Of a stretch of DNA of 64,000 nt, positions 39,365 to 50,162 are shown piece after piece. Position numbers and translations under genes: made by a program. Each line of letters starts with the position of its first letter. The stretch's first letter is position 1. The notes beneath the pieces are model-generated. The model did not search any database and was not told the origin of the DNA. It worked only from the letters and a program-made list of their open reading frames with translations. The DNA is taken from positions 1 through 64,000 of the forward strand of contig JANWVT010000011.1 of the NCBI GenBank assembly GCA_025056255.1, read 5' to 3'. This stretch comes from Bernardetiaceae bacterium (GTDB taxonomy: Bacteria > Bacteroidota > Bacteroidia > Cytophagales > Thermoflexibacteraceae).

Positions 39365-42300
39365 TTGAAAATGAAAAATCGGCTACTGGTAGCAGTTGTG
39401 TTGTTTGCCCTTTTTTGGGTGGCAGAAAGTTGTTTTATGCGCTTTAAAGAACCTGTGCGCATTTTGGTATTTTCTAAAACAAAAGGTTTCCGGCATTCTT
39501 CTATTCCTCACGGTATTGCAGCTTTAAGAAAAATAGCTGAACAAAATGGTTATTTGATGGATACGACTGAAAATGCAGAGCATTTCCGAGAAGAAAATTT
39601 GAAAAAATATGCGGCAGTTGTGTTCCTCAGTACAACAGGAAACGTACTTAATGATGTACAACAAGCCGATTTTGAGCGCTACATACAAGCAGGCGGAGGC
39701 TTCGTGGGCATTCATGCCGCTGCCGATACCGAGTACGACTGGGCTTGGTATGGACAGTTGGTTGGTGGCTATTTCAACGGACATCCTTCTACTCCTTCCA
39801 ATGTGCAACGCGGGCAAATTTTTGTAGTGGACAAAAAGCACCCCTCTACTGAACACCTTCCCGATACTTTGGAGCGCACCGACGAGTGGTACGACTACCG
39901 CAACATGTATCCGGGCGTAAAAGTGCTGATGCGCATCAACGAAAAGTCTTACATAGGCTCTAACATGAACAATCAACATGCTATTGCTTGGTACCATGAA
40001 TTTGATGGCGGCAGAGCTTGGTACACCGCTGGCGGACATACCGAGGAAAGCTTTGCTGAACCCGATTTCTTGCGGCACATTGCCGGCGGGCTCAAGTATG
40101 CCATTGGCAATGCTACGCCCTTAGACTACAGAAAAGCCAAAACAAAACGCATACCCGAAGAAAACCGCTTTACCAAAGTAGTGCTAGAAAGCTACTTAGA
40201 CGAACCCACAGAGCTTACAGTACTTCCCGACGGACGCGTACTGTTTATTGAACGAAAAGGTGCCGTGAAAATTTATCGCCCCGATGAGAACAAAGTCAAA
40301 GAAGTCAATCGCTTCAAAGTTAACACCACGCATGAAGATGGCATGATAGGGCTTGCTGCCGACCCAGATTTTGCCAAAAATCAATGGATTTACCTGTACT
40401 ATTCTCACCCCACTGAATCGGTTAATCAACTCTCGCGCTTTACCATGAGGGGCGACAGCCTCGACCGCAGCACCGAAGTGAAAATACTCAGTGTGCCGGT
40501 GCAACGGCAAGAGTGCTGCCACACAGGTGGTTCTATTGCTTTCGACGCCCAAGGCAACCTCTTCCTTTCTACCGGAGACAATACCAATCCCTTTGCCTCC
40601 GATGGCTACTCCCCTTCCGATGAGCGACCGGGACGCGCTCCTTGGGATGCACAAAAATCCTCAGCCAACACCAACGACCTGCGCGGTAAAATTCTGCGCA
40701 TCAAGCCTCAGCCCGACGGGTCTTACACCATTCCCCCCGGCAACCTATTCCCTCCCGGAACCCCTAATACCCGCCCAGAAATTTATGTGATGGGCTGCCG
40801 CAACCCCTACCGCATTTCGGTAGATAAAAAAACAGGCTACCTTTACTGGGGCGACGTGGGTCCGGATGCAGGAGAAGATAACTACAACCGAGGACCCAGA
40901 GGGTACTGCGAAATTAACCAAGCCAAAGCACCCGGTAACTTCGGTTGGCCACATTTCATAGCCGACAATAAACCCTACCAACGATACAACTTTGAAACCA
41001 AACAATCATTGGGCTTTTTCAATCCCGACAAGCCTTTGAACCTCTCGCCAAACAACACTGGCTTACAAGAACTCCCTCCGGCTCAAAAACCCATGATTTG
41101 GTATCCTTACAGCGAGTCTAAGGAGTTTCCATTAGTCGGAAAAGGCGGACGCAACCCTATGGCAGGCGAGGTGTTTTATTCTGACCGCTACCGCAAATCG
41201 GACATTGGCTTTCCTGACTATTTCGACGGTAAACTATTTATTTACGATTGGATGCGCGGCTGGATTATGACCGTCGATTTTGACCAAAATGGCAACATGA
41301 AAAGCATGACGCGCTTTATGCCTTCTACCACTTTTAACAACCCCATGGACATGGAGTTTGCCCCAGATGGTTCGCTATATCTGTTGGAATACGGTACCAA
41401 TTGGTTCAGCCGCAATGAAGATGCCCGCTTGGTGCGCATTGAATACAGCGCTGGCAATCGCAAGCCTATCGCCAAAGTTAATGCTGACAAGGTAGTAGGA
41501 GCTGTGCCGCTTACCGTTCAGTTCGATACCAAAGGCACAGTAGATTACGACAACGACCCACTCCGCTACGAATGGTTCTTTACCAACGAGGCTAAGTCGC
41601 CACAAGCAAAAACTCCCAACCCAACCTATACTTTTACCAAACCGGGCATTTACAAAGTGCGGGTGCGCGTTTCCGATGGAAAAGGTGGGGCAGCACAGCA
41701 ACAGATAGAAATACGAGCCGGCAATACCCCTCCTGAAATCAACCTTGCCCTTAGTGGCAATCAGACCTTTTATTTTGATAACGACAAGCGTAGCTACATT
41801 GTAACAGTAAACGATAAAGAAGACGGTACATTAGAGAACGGCGGCATCAACCCCGACGAGGTAGCACTCAAAATAGACTACCTACCCGAAGGCAAAGACC
41901 TGACTGTGATTGCCAAAGGACATCAGACCAACACTGGCGAACTAACCGGATTTTTGACAGGTAAACGCATGATTGACGAAAGCGACTGCCGCGCCTGCCA
42001 CGCCCTGAAAGATAAGTCCGTAGGACCTAGTTATTTGGATATTGCCATGCGCTATCACAAACAGCGCAATGCAGTGATGTATTTGGCAGAGAAAATTATT
42101 AAAGGAGGGGCAGGTGTTTGGGGTGAAAAAGGCATGGCTGCTCATCCGCAGCTCTCCATAGAACAAGCTGCTGAGATGTCGCGCTACATCCTGAGCTTAG
42201 CAGAAGAGAGAAAAGCTAACGCACTGCCGTTGAAAGGCGAATTTGTTGCCGACAAACACATCGGAAAAAATGAAAAAGGCATCTACATCCTTCGTGCCGC

Positions 42301-42736
42301 TTATACCGATAAGGGCGGCAATGGCGTTGGAGCTATCACAAGCAGTCAAACCATTGTACTGCGTCCGCCCATGTTGCCCGCCACAACAGCAGATGCACCT
42401 GCTAATTTGATGAAAATCAATTTTAACGGGAAGGATTTTGCTATTTTGGGCAACGATGCCTACGCTGCTTTTCACGACATAGACCTCACACAAATTAGCA
42501 CCCTTACGCTGGGAGCAGCAACACAGGGCACCAGTGCGTCTATAGAAGTGCGCTTAGGCTCTCCTCAAGGGCAACTAATAGGAGAAGCACACATTAGCGG
42601 AGAGCCCTTGTTTCAAACACCCAAAATTAACCTTTCGCCACAGCAAGGCAAACACCATTTGTTCTTAGTTTGCCGCATCAAAGAAGTGAAGGGGCAGCCT
42701 ATGGTGGCATTGGAGTGGTTGCAGTTCAACCAATAA
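39365..42736 (+). CDS. Multidomain exported protein: ThuA-like + PQQ-dependent sugar dehydrogenase-like + PKD + c-type cytochrome + carbohydrate-binding-like C-terminus
   Basis: ThuA: RILVFSKTKGFRHSSIPHGIAAL...GGFVGIHAAADTEYDWAWYGQLVGGYF. Dehydrogenase: LPDGRVLFIERKGAVKIY...GMIGLAADPDF. PKD: YEWFF...YKVRVRVSDGKGG. Heme: CRACH. Confidence 0.9.
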   Translation: MKMKNRLLVAVVLFALFWVAESCFMRFKEPVRILVFSKTKGFRHSSIPHGIAALRKIAEQNGYLMDTTENAEHFREENLKKYAAVVFLSTTGNVLNDVQQADFERYIQAGGGFVGIHAAADTEYDWAWYGQLVGGYFNGHPSTPSNVQRGQIFVVDKKHPSTEHLPDTLERTDEWYDYRNMYPGVKVLMRINEKSYIGSNMNNQHAIAWYHEFDGGRAWYTAGGHTEESFAEPDFLRHIAGGLKYAIGNATPLDYRKAKTKRIPEENRFTKVVLESYLDEPTELTVLPDGRVLFIERKGAVKIYRPDENKVKEVNRFKVNTTHEDGMIGLAADPDFAKNQWIYLYYSHPTESVNQLSRFTMRGDSLDRSTEVKILSVPVQRQECCHTGGSIAFDAQGNLFLSTGDNTNPFASDGYSPSDERPGRAPWDAQKSSANTNDLRGKILRIKPQPDGSYTIPPGNLFPPGTPNTRPEIYVMGCRNPYRISVDKKTGYLYWGDVGPDAGEDNYNRGPRGYCEINQAKAPGNFGWPHFIADNKPYQRYNFETKQSLGFFNPDKPLNLSPNNTGLQELPPAQKPMIWYPYSESKEFPLVGKGGRNPMAGEVFYSDRYRKSDIGFPDYFDGKLFIYDWMRGWIMTVDFDQNGNMKSMTRFMPSTTFNNPMDMEFAPDGSLYLLEYGTNWFSRNEDARLVRIEYSAGNRKPIAKVNADKVVGAVPLTVQFDTKGTVDYDNDPLRYEWFFTNEAKSPQAKTPNPTYTFTKPGIYKVRVRVSDGKGGAAQQQIEIRAGNTPPEINLALSGNQTFYFDNDKRSYIVTVNDKEDGTLENGGINPDEVALKIDYLPEGKDLTVIAKGHQTNTGELTGFLTGKRMIDESDCRACHALKDKSVGPSYLDIAMRYHKQRNAVMYLAEKIIKGGAGVWGEKGMAAHPQLSIEQAAEMSRYILSLAEERKANALPLKGEFVADKHIGKNEKGIYILRAAYTDKGGNGVGAITSSQTIVLRPPMLPATTADAPANLMKINFNGKDFAILGNDAYAAFHDIDLTQISTLTLGAATQGTSASIEVRLGSPQGQLIGEAHISGEPLFQTPKINLSPQQGKHHLFLVCRIKEVKGQPMVALEWLQFNQ

Positions 42737-42761
42737 GTGGTTTCAAATCATTTCTTCTCAC

Positions 42762-42807
42762 ACAGCTCCGCAGTTGCGCGCATGTTTGGCTCTGCGGAGC
42801 TGTTTTG
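42762..42807 (+). terminator. Rho-independent-like terminator
   Basis: 12-bp perfect stem ACAGCTCCGCAG/CTGCGGAGCTGT followed by TTTTG. Confidence 0.8.
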
Positions 42808-42915
42808 TATCGTTTCGTTCTTGCCATCTTGAGTTAACAGAAACAGACAAACCAACATGTGCAAACATACAGCCTGTTTGTTTTTGTTATACTTTTCAGA
42901 AAACTTATCCTTTAC

Positions 42916-44058
42916 ATGAAAATAGGAATCGTTTGCTATCCTACATTTGGGGGCAGCGGAGTGGTAGCTACCGAACTGGGCAATGCACTAGCACAACAAG
43001 AGCATGAAATCCATTTCATTACCTACGACCAACCCACTCGCATGGCTTTATTCGACGAAAATATTTACTACCACAAAGTAGATATTCGTACCTACCCCCT
43101 ATTTGAGTATCCGCCCTACGAGCTAGCATTGGCAAGCAAAATGGTTAATGTAGCCAAATTTGAACAATTAGATTTGCTCCATGTGCACTATGCTATTCCA
43201 CATGCCTCCGCAGCCTACATGGCACGCGAAATTCTCAAAACGCAAGGCGTCTACATTCCTTTCGTAACTACTTTGCACGGCACCGATATTACCCTTGTGG
43301 GCAAAGATGAAAGCTATGCTCCGGTTGTTACTTTCAGCATTAATCAGTCCGATGGCGTTACAGCTGTTTCCCAAAGTTTGCGCGCCGAAACTTATGAACA
43401 TTTTCAGGTAACCAAACCTATTGAGGTAATCCCTAACTTCATAGACCTGACCCGATTTAGAAAACAACAGAAAGAACATTTCAAAAAAGCTATTTGTCCT
43501 AAAGGCGAGCGGCTACTGGTACACACTTCCAACTTTCGCAAAGTCAAACGCATAGACGATGTTATTAAAATTTTCTGCCGTTTGCGCCAACACATTCCAG
43601 TAAAAATGCTACTTATTGGCGACGGACCAGAGCGCCGACGAATCGAGCAACTTTGTCAGGAAAATGACTTGATGGACGATGTGCGTTTTTTAGGCAAATT
43701 AGATGCCATCGAGGAAGTACTCTCTGTTGCCGACCTGTTTCTGATGCCTTCTGAAAAAGAAAGCTTTGGCTTAGCAGCCTTAGAAGCAATGGCTTGCGAA
43801 GTACCCGTTATTTCAAGTAATACAGGAGGACTACCCGAGCTCAATGTACACGGCGTCACTGGTTTTATGAGCGAAGTAGGCGATATAGACGACATGGTGC
43901 GCAATGCACTGATTATCTTGCAGGAGGATAACCTGCCTCGTTTCAAGGCAAATGCTTTGAAGCGCGCCCAAGAGTTTGACGTGCGTAAAATTCGCCCTAT
44001 GTACGAGGCTTTGTACGAACGCGTATTGGCAGCGGCTAAGTCGAAAGTAGATGCCTAA
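42916..44058 (+). CDS. bshA: N-acetyl-alpha-D-glucosaminyl L-malate synthase BshA
   Basis: [42 protein letters not shown], GT4 motif [33 protein letters not shown]. ATG at 42916 preferred. Confidence 0.94.
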   Translation: [380 protein letters not shown]

Positions 44059-44138
44059 CAGGGCGCATAAAAAATTTGCAGAGCTAAACAGGTAAACCTA
44101 AATTTGTGTTTATATCGCACCTCTTCCTATTTACACAC

Positions 44139-45032
44139 ATGAGCATGATAGAACTTCCCGTTCTCAACAATATACCGCCAGTAGAAACTACTGCACGCGT
44201 TCGCAAACCCGACTGGCTACGTGTTAAGCTGCCAGTTGGTCCCGAATACGCCAAAGTGCGCAAATTAGTAGATACCTATAAGCTCCACACCATTTGTGAA
44301 AGCGGCAACTGCCCCAACATGGGCGAGTGCTGGGGAGCGGGAACCGCTACCTTCATGATTTTAGGCAATGTTTGCACGCGCAGTTGTACCTTTTGTGCCG
44401 TTGCTACTGGTCGCCCTACCGAATACGACACCGACGAGCCACGCCGTGTAGCAGAAGCTATTGAGCTGATGGGCGTAAAGCACGCAGTTATTACCTCTGT
44501 TAACCGCGATGAGCTAAAAGATCGCGGAGCAGAAATTTGGTATCAAACTGTGCGTGCTATTAAAGAACGCTGTCCGCACACCACCATCGAAACGCTCATT
44601 CCCGATGTAAAAGGCAACTGGGATGCGCTATACCGCATGATTTCGGCAGGGCAAGAAGTTGTGTCGCATAATATGGAAACTGTAAAGCGACTGTATCGCC
44701 GCGTGCGTCCACAAGCCAAGTATGAGCGGAGCTTAGAACAAATTCGCCGCATCAAAGAATACGGCAAACGCACCAAGAGCGGCATTATGCTGGGGCTAGG
44801 CGAAACAGAAGAAGAAGTTTTTGAAGCCATGGACGACCTGATTGCCAACGGATTAGATGTGCTTACACTGGGGCAATACTTACAACCCACTAAGATGCAC
44901 TTAGAAGTTGTAGAATACATCCACCCCGATAAATTTGCTATGTACAAAGAAGAAGGGCTCAAACGCGGATTTAAATATGTAGAATCCGGACCGCTGGTAC
45001 GTTCTTCTTATCATGCTGAGCGGCATGTGTAA
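44139..45032 (+). CDS. lipA: Lipoyl synthase
   Basis: [57 protein letters not shown] at 44139 preferred because the listed GTG at 44106 overlaps a TAAATTTG -7 box. Confidence 0.96.
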   Translation: MSMIELPVLNNIPPVETTARVRKPDWLRVKLPVGPEYAKVRKLVDTYKLHTICESGNCPNMGECWGAGTATFMILGNVCTRSCTFCAVATGRPTEYDTDEPRRVAEAIELMGVKHAVITSVNRDELKDRGAEIWYQTVRAIKERCPHTTIETLIPDVKGNWDALYRMISAGQEVVSHNMETVKRLYRRVRPQAKYERSLEQIRRIKEYGKRTKSGIMLGLGETEEEVFEAMDDLIANGLDVLTLGQYLQPTKMHLEVVEYIHPDKFAMYKEEGLKRGFKYVESGPLVRSSYHAERHV

Positions 45033-45104
45033 AATAAATGCCCAATTTGTTCCACAATTGAAAAGGTAAGCATAACTTTGCGCTCCTATAAATGGAAAAA
45101 ACAA

Positions 45105-45815
45105 ATGGCAGAGAAAAATAAAGCCGGAGTAGAAATTTTTGAAAGTCCGGAAGCGCTACAAGAACAACTCATCAAAACTGAACAGTTTGCCCGTAACAAC
45201 CGCAGGTTAGTAACAGGGGTAGGAATAGGTATCCTATTACTTGTTGGAGGGGCTATCGGTTGGAAATATTACAGCAACCAAAGAAATATCAAAGCGCAAA
45301 ATGAGCTCTTTCCAACTGTTTTTTACCTCGAAAAAGACTCCATTAACAAAGCTATCAAAGGGGACAACAATAACACTACCATTGGCTTGGAAAAAATAGT
45401 CAGCCAATATGGCGATACAGAAGCTGGCGAGTTGGCTGCCTTTTACTTAGGCGTGGAACGCCTCAAAGAAGGTAAGTACGACGAAGCCATTGAGCTGTTA
45501 GAAAAATATGACGCCAACGATTGGTTGATTCAGGCACGTGCGTACAGCCTCATTGGTGATGCCTACATGGAGAAAAAAGACCTCGACAATGCCATCAAAT
45601 ACTACAAAAAGGCTTCTGAGCACTATCCTAACGATGCTTTTACGCCCACTTACCTATTAAAACTTGGTTTGGCTTACGAGTTGAAAAAAGATTATGCCAA
45701 TGCACTGATGGCTTACCGCACTATTGTGGATAAACATCCTGAGGCATCTGAAATTACCACTGCTCAGAAAAAACTCGCCAAGGTTGAATATATTGTCAAC
45801 AGCGGAAACAAGTAA
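45105..45815 (+). CDS. Tetratricopeptide repeat membrane protein (YfgM-like)
   Basis: TM segment VGIGILLLVGGAIGWKYY plus TPRs (DLDNAIKYYKKASEHYPND). Confidence 0.82.
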   Translation: MAEKNKAGVEIFESPEALQEQLIKTEQFARNNRRLVTGVGIGILLLVGGAIGWKYYSNQRNIKAQNELFPTVFYLEKDSINKAIKGDNNNTTIGLEKIVSQYGDTEAGELAAFYLGVERLKEGKYDEAIELLEKYDANDWLIQARAYSLIGDAYMEKKDLDNAIKYYKKASEHYPNDAFTPTYLLKLGLAYELKKDYANALMAYRTIVDKHPEASEITTAQKKLAKVEYIVNSGNK

Positions 45816-45839
45816 TCGAGCAAATTGAAGTGTACATAT

Positions 45840-45877
45840 AACAAACCCGATAGGTTTTAATACCTATCGGGTTTGTT
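45840..45877 (+). terminator. Terminator between convergent genes, possibly bidirectional
   Basis: 16-bp perfect stem AACAAACCCGATAGGT/ACCTATCGGGTTTGTT with 6-nt loop. Confidence 0.8.
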
Positions 45878-45972
45878 GTTGCTTACCACGAAAAGGCTCC
45901 ATAAGCTTATTTGTGAAACGCTAACACCAGCGCGCAACTACCCACTTGCCTGTTCATCCATATTTTTATTTT

Positions 45973-47340
45973 TTATTTTCCGATGCAAAACTTGCTAAAA
46001 ATATTACCAAGTAGGTCTTCTGATGTGATATCGCCGAGTATCTCACCTAAAGCGCGGAGTGCATGGCGAATGTCCATTGCTACGAAATCGGCGGTAACGT
46101 GGCTTTGCAGACCTTTAAGCACATCGGTAAGCGCTTGGTGAGCATTACTAAGAGCTTCATAATGACGCAAGTTGGTAACAACAGTTTCGCCAATAGCAAC
46201 GGGACGAGCATTGGTAGCCTTCAATAGGGCGGTTTTAAGTTCATCTAACCCGATGCGCGCTGCTGCTGAGATGCGGATAATGTTCGGATGATGTGGTAAA
46301 TGGGGAATAGTTTTATCTATTTTATTGCCTACTAGCAAATAAGATTTGCCCATTTGCTTTAGTTCTCTTTCAGCTTCTTCTACCTCGCTAATAGAAGTTT
46401 CCAACATGTCAAAAAGATAGATGACGAGTGCAGCTTGTGCCATTTTTTCGCGTGTGCGGGCTACGCCAAGTGCCTCTATTCGGTCGTCGGTTTGGCGCAA
46501 CCCTGCAGTGTCAATAAAACGAAAATTAATTCCCTCAATCACCAGTGTATCTTCAATAAAGTCACGAGTGGTGCCCGGAATTTCGCTCACAATGGCTTTC
46601 TCTTCATTGAGCAGTGCATTGAGCAAAGTAGATTTGCCTGCATTGGGTTTCCCTACAATCACAGTGGGTACGCCATTTTTCAGTACATTGCCTAATGAAA
46701 ATGACTGGATTAGGCGCTCTAAAAATGCAATAATTTGTTGCACCAAATCGGTCAGTTGTTTTCTGTCGGCAAACTCTACGTCTTCTTCACCAAAGTCTAG
46801 CTCCAATTCTATCAGCGAGGCAAAATTTATCAACTCTTCGCGCAGTTTTTTAATTTCATTAGAAAACCCACCGCGCATTTGGTGCAGGGCGCTGCGTCGC
46901 GCCGATTCTGTATCGGCAGCAATGAGGTCTGCTACGGCTTCAGCTTGTGCTAGGTCGAATCGTCCATTTAAAAATGCCCGCTGTGTGAATTCTCCGGGTT
47001 TGGCAAAACGCACCCCTGCTTCCAAAAAGAGCCTGATGATGCGCTCCACAATAAAAGGAGAGCCATGGCAAGAAATTTCTACTACATTTTCCTTAGTAAA
47101 AGAATGGGGCGCTCGAAACAAGGTAACCAGTACTTCGTCAATAATTTCGCCATCAGGGGCAACTATATGCCCAAAATGAACTGTATGTGTTTTCTGAGCA
47201 GTTAACGGGGCGCTTTTTTTGCTGGCTTTTTGGAAAAAACGATTTGTGATAGAGATGGCATCTTGTCCTGAAAGGCGAATAACAGCAATGGCACCTATGC
47301 CTTGCGGAGTAGCTGGTGCAATAATGGTATCGTTGAGCAT
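45973..47340 (-). CDS. mnmE: tRNA modification GTPase MnmE
   Basis: DTIIAPATPQGIGAIAVIRLSG, GKPNAGKSTLLNALL, FIDTAGLR, C-terminal FCIGK. Confidence 0.97.
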   Translation of the reverse strand: MLNDTIIAPATPQGIGAIAVIRLSGQDAISITNRFFQKASKKSAPLTAQKTHTVHFGHIVAPDGEIIDEVLVTLFRAPHSFTKENVVEISCHGSPFIVERIIRLFLEAGVRFAKPGEFTQRAFLNGRFDLAQAEAVADLIAADTESARRSALHQMRGGFSNEIKKLREELINFASLIELELDFGEEDVEFADRKQLTDLVQQIIAFLERLIQSFSLGNVLKNGVPTVIVGKPNAGKSTLLNALLNEEKAIVSEIPGTTRDFIEDTLVIEGINFRFIDTAGLRQTDDRIEALGVARTREKMAQAALVIYLFDMLETSISEVEEAERELKQMGKSYLLVGNKIDKTIPHLPHHPNIIRISAAARIGLDELKTALLKATNARPVAIGETVVTNLRHYEALSNAHQALTDVLKGLQSHVTADFVAMDIRHALRALGEILGDITSEDLLGNIFSKFCIGK

Positions 47341-47467
47341 GTTAGGCAGCCTAAGTTATTGGCAAATGTAATGAACAGCAAGCTACTTGCTGCTAGGGCT
47401 TGGTAAAGTATCAGCCTTGCAAGCTTTTTGGGCTTACTATCTCTGGTTGCTACACTGGACCTGATTA

Positions 47468-48982
47468 CTACCATTTAAACCTTGCAAAACCCATCGAGAA
47501 AGAAACATTGCTGCCTCCGGGTGGTTGGATGAAAAACGTAACTAGGTCGCGAGTGGAAACGCCCATTTCAAAAAACCTGCGGCTGGCTGTGTAAGCAACA
47601 CCTGCTGGGAAGTTGATTTTTCCGGTTTGATAACCATCTTGGTTAATACCCGTTGAAATTTTTATCCACCGGTTCAGCCTATAATCTGCCCCAAGAGCAA
47701 CAATAGGTCGTTCAATGTTGGTAGCAGTTTCTCTTAGCGGCATTACCACATCTACCCCTATATGGAATGTGCGAAAATATTCATAGCTTGCACCCATGCG
47801 CAGCACACTAGGTAGCTGCTGGTTGATATTATTGACACCTTGCCACTCTAAGGCTGCTCTTTCTCCTGCTAAGCGCAAATTGTTTTGTGAGGTAACTAGC
47901 AAGTTGTAGGTACTGATACCGCCGCCCTGAATTTCACGCAATTTACTGTCGGCAAGGTTGTAAGCATTACCCGTCCAGTTGATACTGCCTATGTTGGTAG
48001 CTGCAATGCCCAGATAAAAATTTCGCTTAATAGTCATCTGAATACCTGCATCAAAAGCCAAACCTGTTCCTACTGGTGTGGCAGCAGCTACCTTGCGAAA
48101 ATCAGAAACATTTTCCTGCAATCCTACAAAACTGGGATTAGCAATTTGCGTGCTGGAACCAAAATTCATGTTAAAAGTGGGCGACATGGAGATATTGTTG
48201 CGAATCAGTTGCCCGTCCTGAGCTACTAAATTGATAAGAGCCAACCCTCGCAACAACCGAATGCCGCCGCCTACATGCAAAGAAAAATTATATCCATCTA
48301 TAATTTTGGTACCGTAGGCAAAGTTAAATTCCCTGTACCAATTAGAGGATAAACGCGAACCGTCCAATAACTGTCCATAGGTTTGTGCGTTTTGTTCATC
48401 AATAAAGCCGGCTACTACGCGCTCTCGCACATCGGGGCTAAGCGTAGGTGCATTGGGAATAACCCGTCCATTAGAAAGTAATAAAAAGCGGAAATAGGGG
48501 GCGTTGTTGCCCAAAAACACAATTTCGGAGGCTGTTTGGTTGAGTCTTGAAAAAAATTGCACGTGATCGTTCACACTAATAGCAAATCCGCCTAATTTTT
48601 TTACATAGAAGCCTACCCCTATTAACATTACGTCGAAGTTAAACCCAAAGGGCGAGTTGGTAAAGCGGCGCGCTGCCTCTGCTTTCTCTTCTTGGGAGAG
48701 GTTGATATTTTGAGGCGTAAATACAGTTCTTATCAATTCGCGACGGTTGAGCGTACCAGAGAACATACCAATGTTGGCTTCCAAAACACCCAGCGTAAAT
48801 TTGGGGTCACGAAAACTTTTGCGGAAACCTAAATTAGCGGGGTTGATACCAATAGCTTGATAGTCAGTAGTAAAAGTGGTAGCTACCCCCCTGCCCACTG
48901 CTGTAAAAACACTGCGCTCTGCTTGCCCGAACAAAAGAGGAGAAAGCATCAGCAACATCAAGCTCCATATAATTGCTTTCAT
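47468..48982 (-). CDS. Outer-membrane protein, DUF5723-like
   Basis: Signal peptide; TTDYQAIGINPANLGF, beta-rich, terminal aromatic. Confidence 0.75.
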   Translation of the reverse strand: MKAIIWSLMLLMLSPLLFGQAERSVFTAVGRGVATTFTTDYQAIGINPANLGFRKSFRDPKFTLGVLEANIGMFSGTLNRRELIRTVFTPQNINLSQEEKAEAARRFTNSPFGFNFDVMLIGVGFYVKKLGGFAISVNDHVQFFSRLNQTASEIVFLGNNAPYFRFLLLSNGRVIPNAPTLSPDVRERVVAGFIDEQNAQTYGQLLDGSRLSSNWYREFNFAYGTKIIDGYNFSLHVGGGIRLLRGLALINLVAQDGQLIRNNISMSPTFNMNFGSSTQIANPSFVGLQENVSDFRKVAAATPVGTGLAFDAGIQMTIKRNFYLGIAATNIGSINWTGNAYNLADSKLREIQGGGISTYNLLVTSQNNLRLAGERAALEWQGVNNINQQLPSVLRMGASYEYFRTFHIGVDVVMPLRETATNIERPIVALGADYRLNRWIKISTGINQDGYQTGKINFPAGVAYTASRRFFEMGVSTRDLVTFFIQPPGGSNVSFSMGFARFKW

Positions 48983-48986
48983 GGTA

Positions 48987-49988
48987 TTAGGCTATTGAGA
49001 TAACCAATTTACCAAATTGTTTGCCCGATTTCATATCATCGAAGGCAGAAATAATTTCATCAAGCGGACGTACCGAATCGATAATGGGTGCTATGCGGTG
49101 CTTTTCGCAAAATTGCAGCATTTCGGCAAACTCAGCGTCATTGCCCATAGTACTGCCTTGGATAGTAATTTGATAGAAAAAGATGCGGTGTAAATCTAAG
49201 GTAGTAGGCAAACCAGCAGTAGCGCCGTAGAAGACAATTTTTCCGGCAGGTTGCATTAGGCGAATAAAGCGACTAAAACCTACTCCGCCAGCGCTGTCTA
49301 TTACTAAATGAAGCCCTCCTGTTTGTTCCATGAGGAGCTTGTCCCAATTGTCGTTTTTGTAGTTGACTCCTCCTTGGGCGCCAAGAGCTATTGCACGCTG
49401 CAATTTTTCCTCCTCGCCACTACTTACCCATACTTGTGCACCTGCTGCCAGTGCAAACTGCATTGCCAGTTGTGCCACACCCCCGCCAATACCCGTAATC
49501 AATACGCGGTCGTTTTTTTTTACTGCACCATGTTTGCAAGTAGCACGATAAGCAGTTAGTCCGCCAAGAGGCAGGGCAGCCGCCTGTTCCACTGTTAAAT
49601 AGGCTGGTTTTTCATGTAAGCGATCAATAGGTACTGCTATGTACTCAGCAAAAGTGCCATCAGTAGGATTGCCAAGTATGCGGTAGTCTTTTCCTTGTAC
49701 AGCAGGGTTGCTGCCCCAGTTTTGATTTGGGTTGATAATTACAGTTTTACCTATCCAAGCAGCATCTACGTTATCGCCCACAGCCTCTACCACGCCGCAG
49801 CCATCTGAGCCTAAGGTACAAAACGGGCGGATATGAGGATATTTTCCTTGGCGAATCCACTCGTCGCGGTGGTTGAGCGCTGCTGCTTGCATGCGTATGA
49901 GTGCCTCCCCACGGCGGGCTACTGGTTTAGGCACATCCAATAGTTGGATGCGTTGCTCAGGGTGATCGGTAAGTTGTAATGCTTTCAT
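48987..49988 (-). CDS. Zinc-binding-type/quinone oxidoreductase (MDR superfamily)
   Basis: GRNA-type GSDGCGVVEAVG, LPLGGLTAYRA, VLITGIGGGVAQLAMQFALAAGAQVWVSS. Confidence 0.92.
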   Translation of the reverse strand: MKALQLTDHPEQRIQLLDVPKPVARRGEALIRMQAAALNHRDEWIRQGKYPHIRPFCTLGSDGCGVVEAVGDNVDAAWIGKTVIINPNQNWGSNPAVQGKDYRILGNPTDGTFAEYIAVPIDRLHEKPAYLTVEQAAALPLGGLTAYRATCKHGAVKKNDRVLITGIGGGVAQLAMQFALAAGAQVWVSSGEEEKLQRAIALGAQGGVNYKNDNWDKLLMEQTGGLHLVIDSAGGVGFSRFIRLMQPAGKIVFYGATAGLPTTLDLHRIFFYQITIQGSTMGNDAEFAEMLQFCEKHRIAPIIDSVRPLDEIISAFDDMKSGKQFGKLVISIA

Positions 49989-50162
49989 GATTTTTTTCTT
50001 GTACGTTAAAACGAGGTCTCACTGAAAAGAAGTTACAGTTTGGGTGCAAATATTTGAGAATGGGCACTTGTAGTTGAAAAGCTCCACAAAAATTAAAAAA
50101 ATAACAATAGACCGATGATAGCAATTTAAAAAGTTGACAACGCCAATGCTTATTATGCCTTT

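Noticed and set aside
46421-47179. 252-aa plus-strand ORF antisense to mnmE
   Set aside because: Shadow of the mnmE codons, Ser-rich with no domain.
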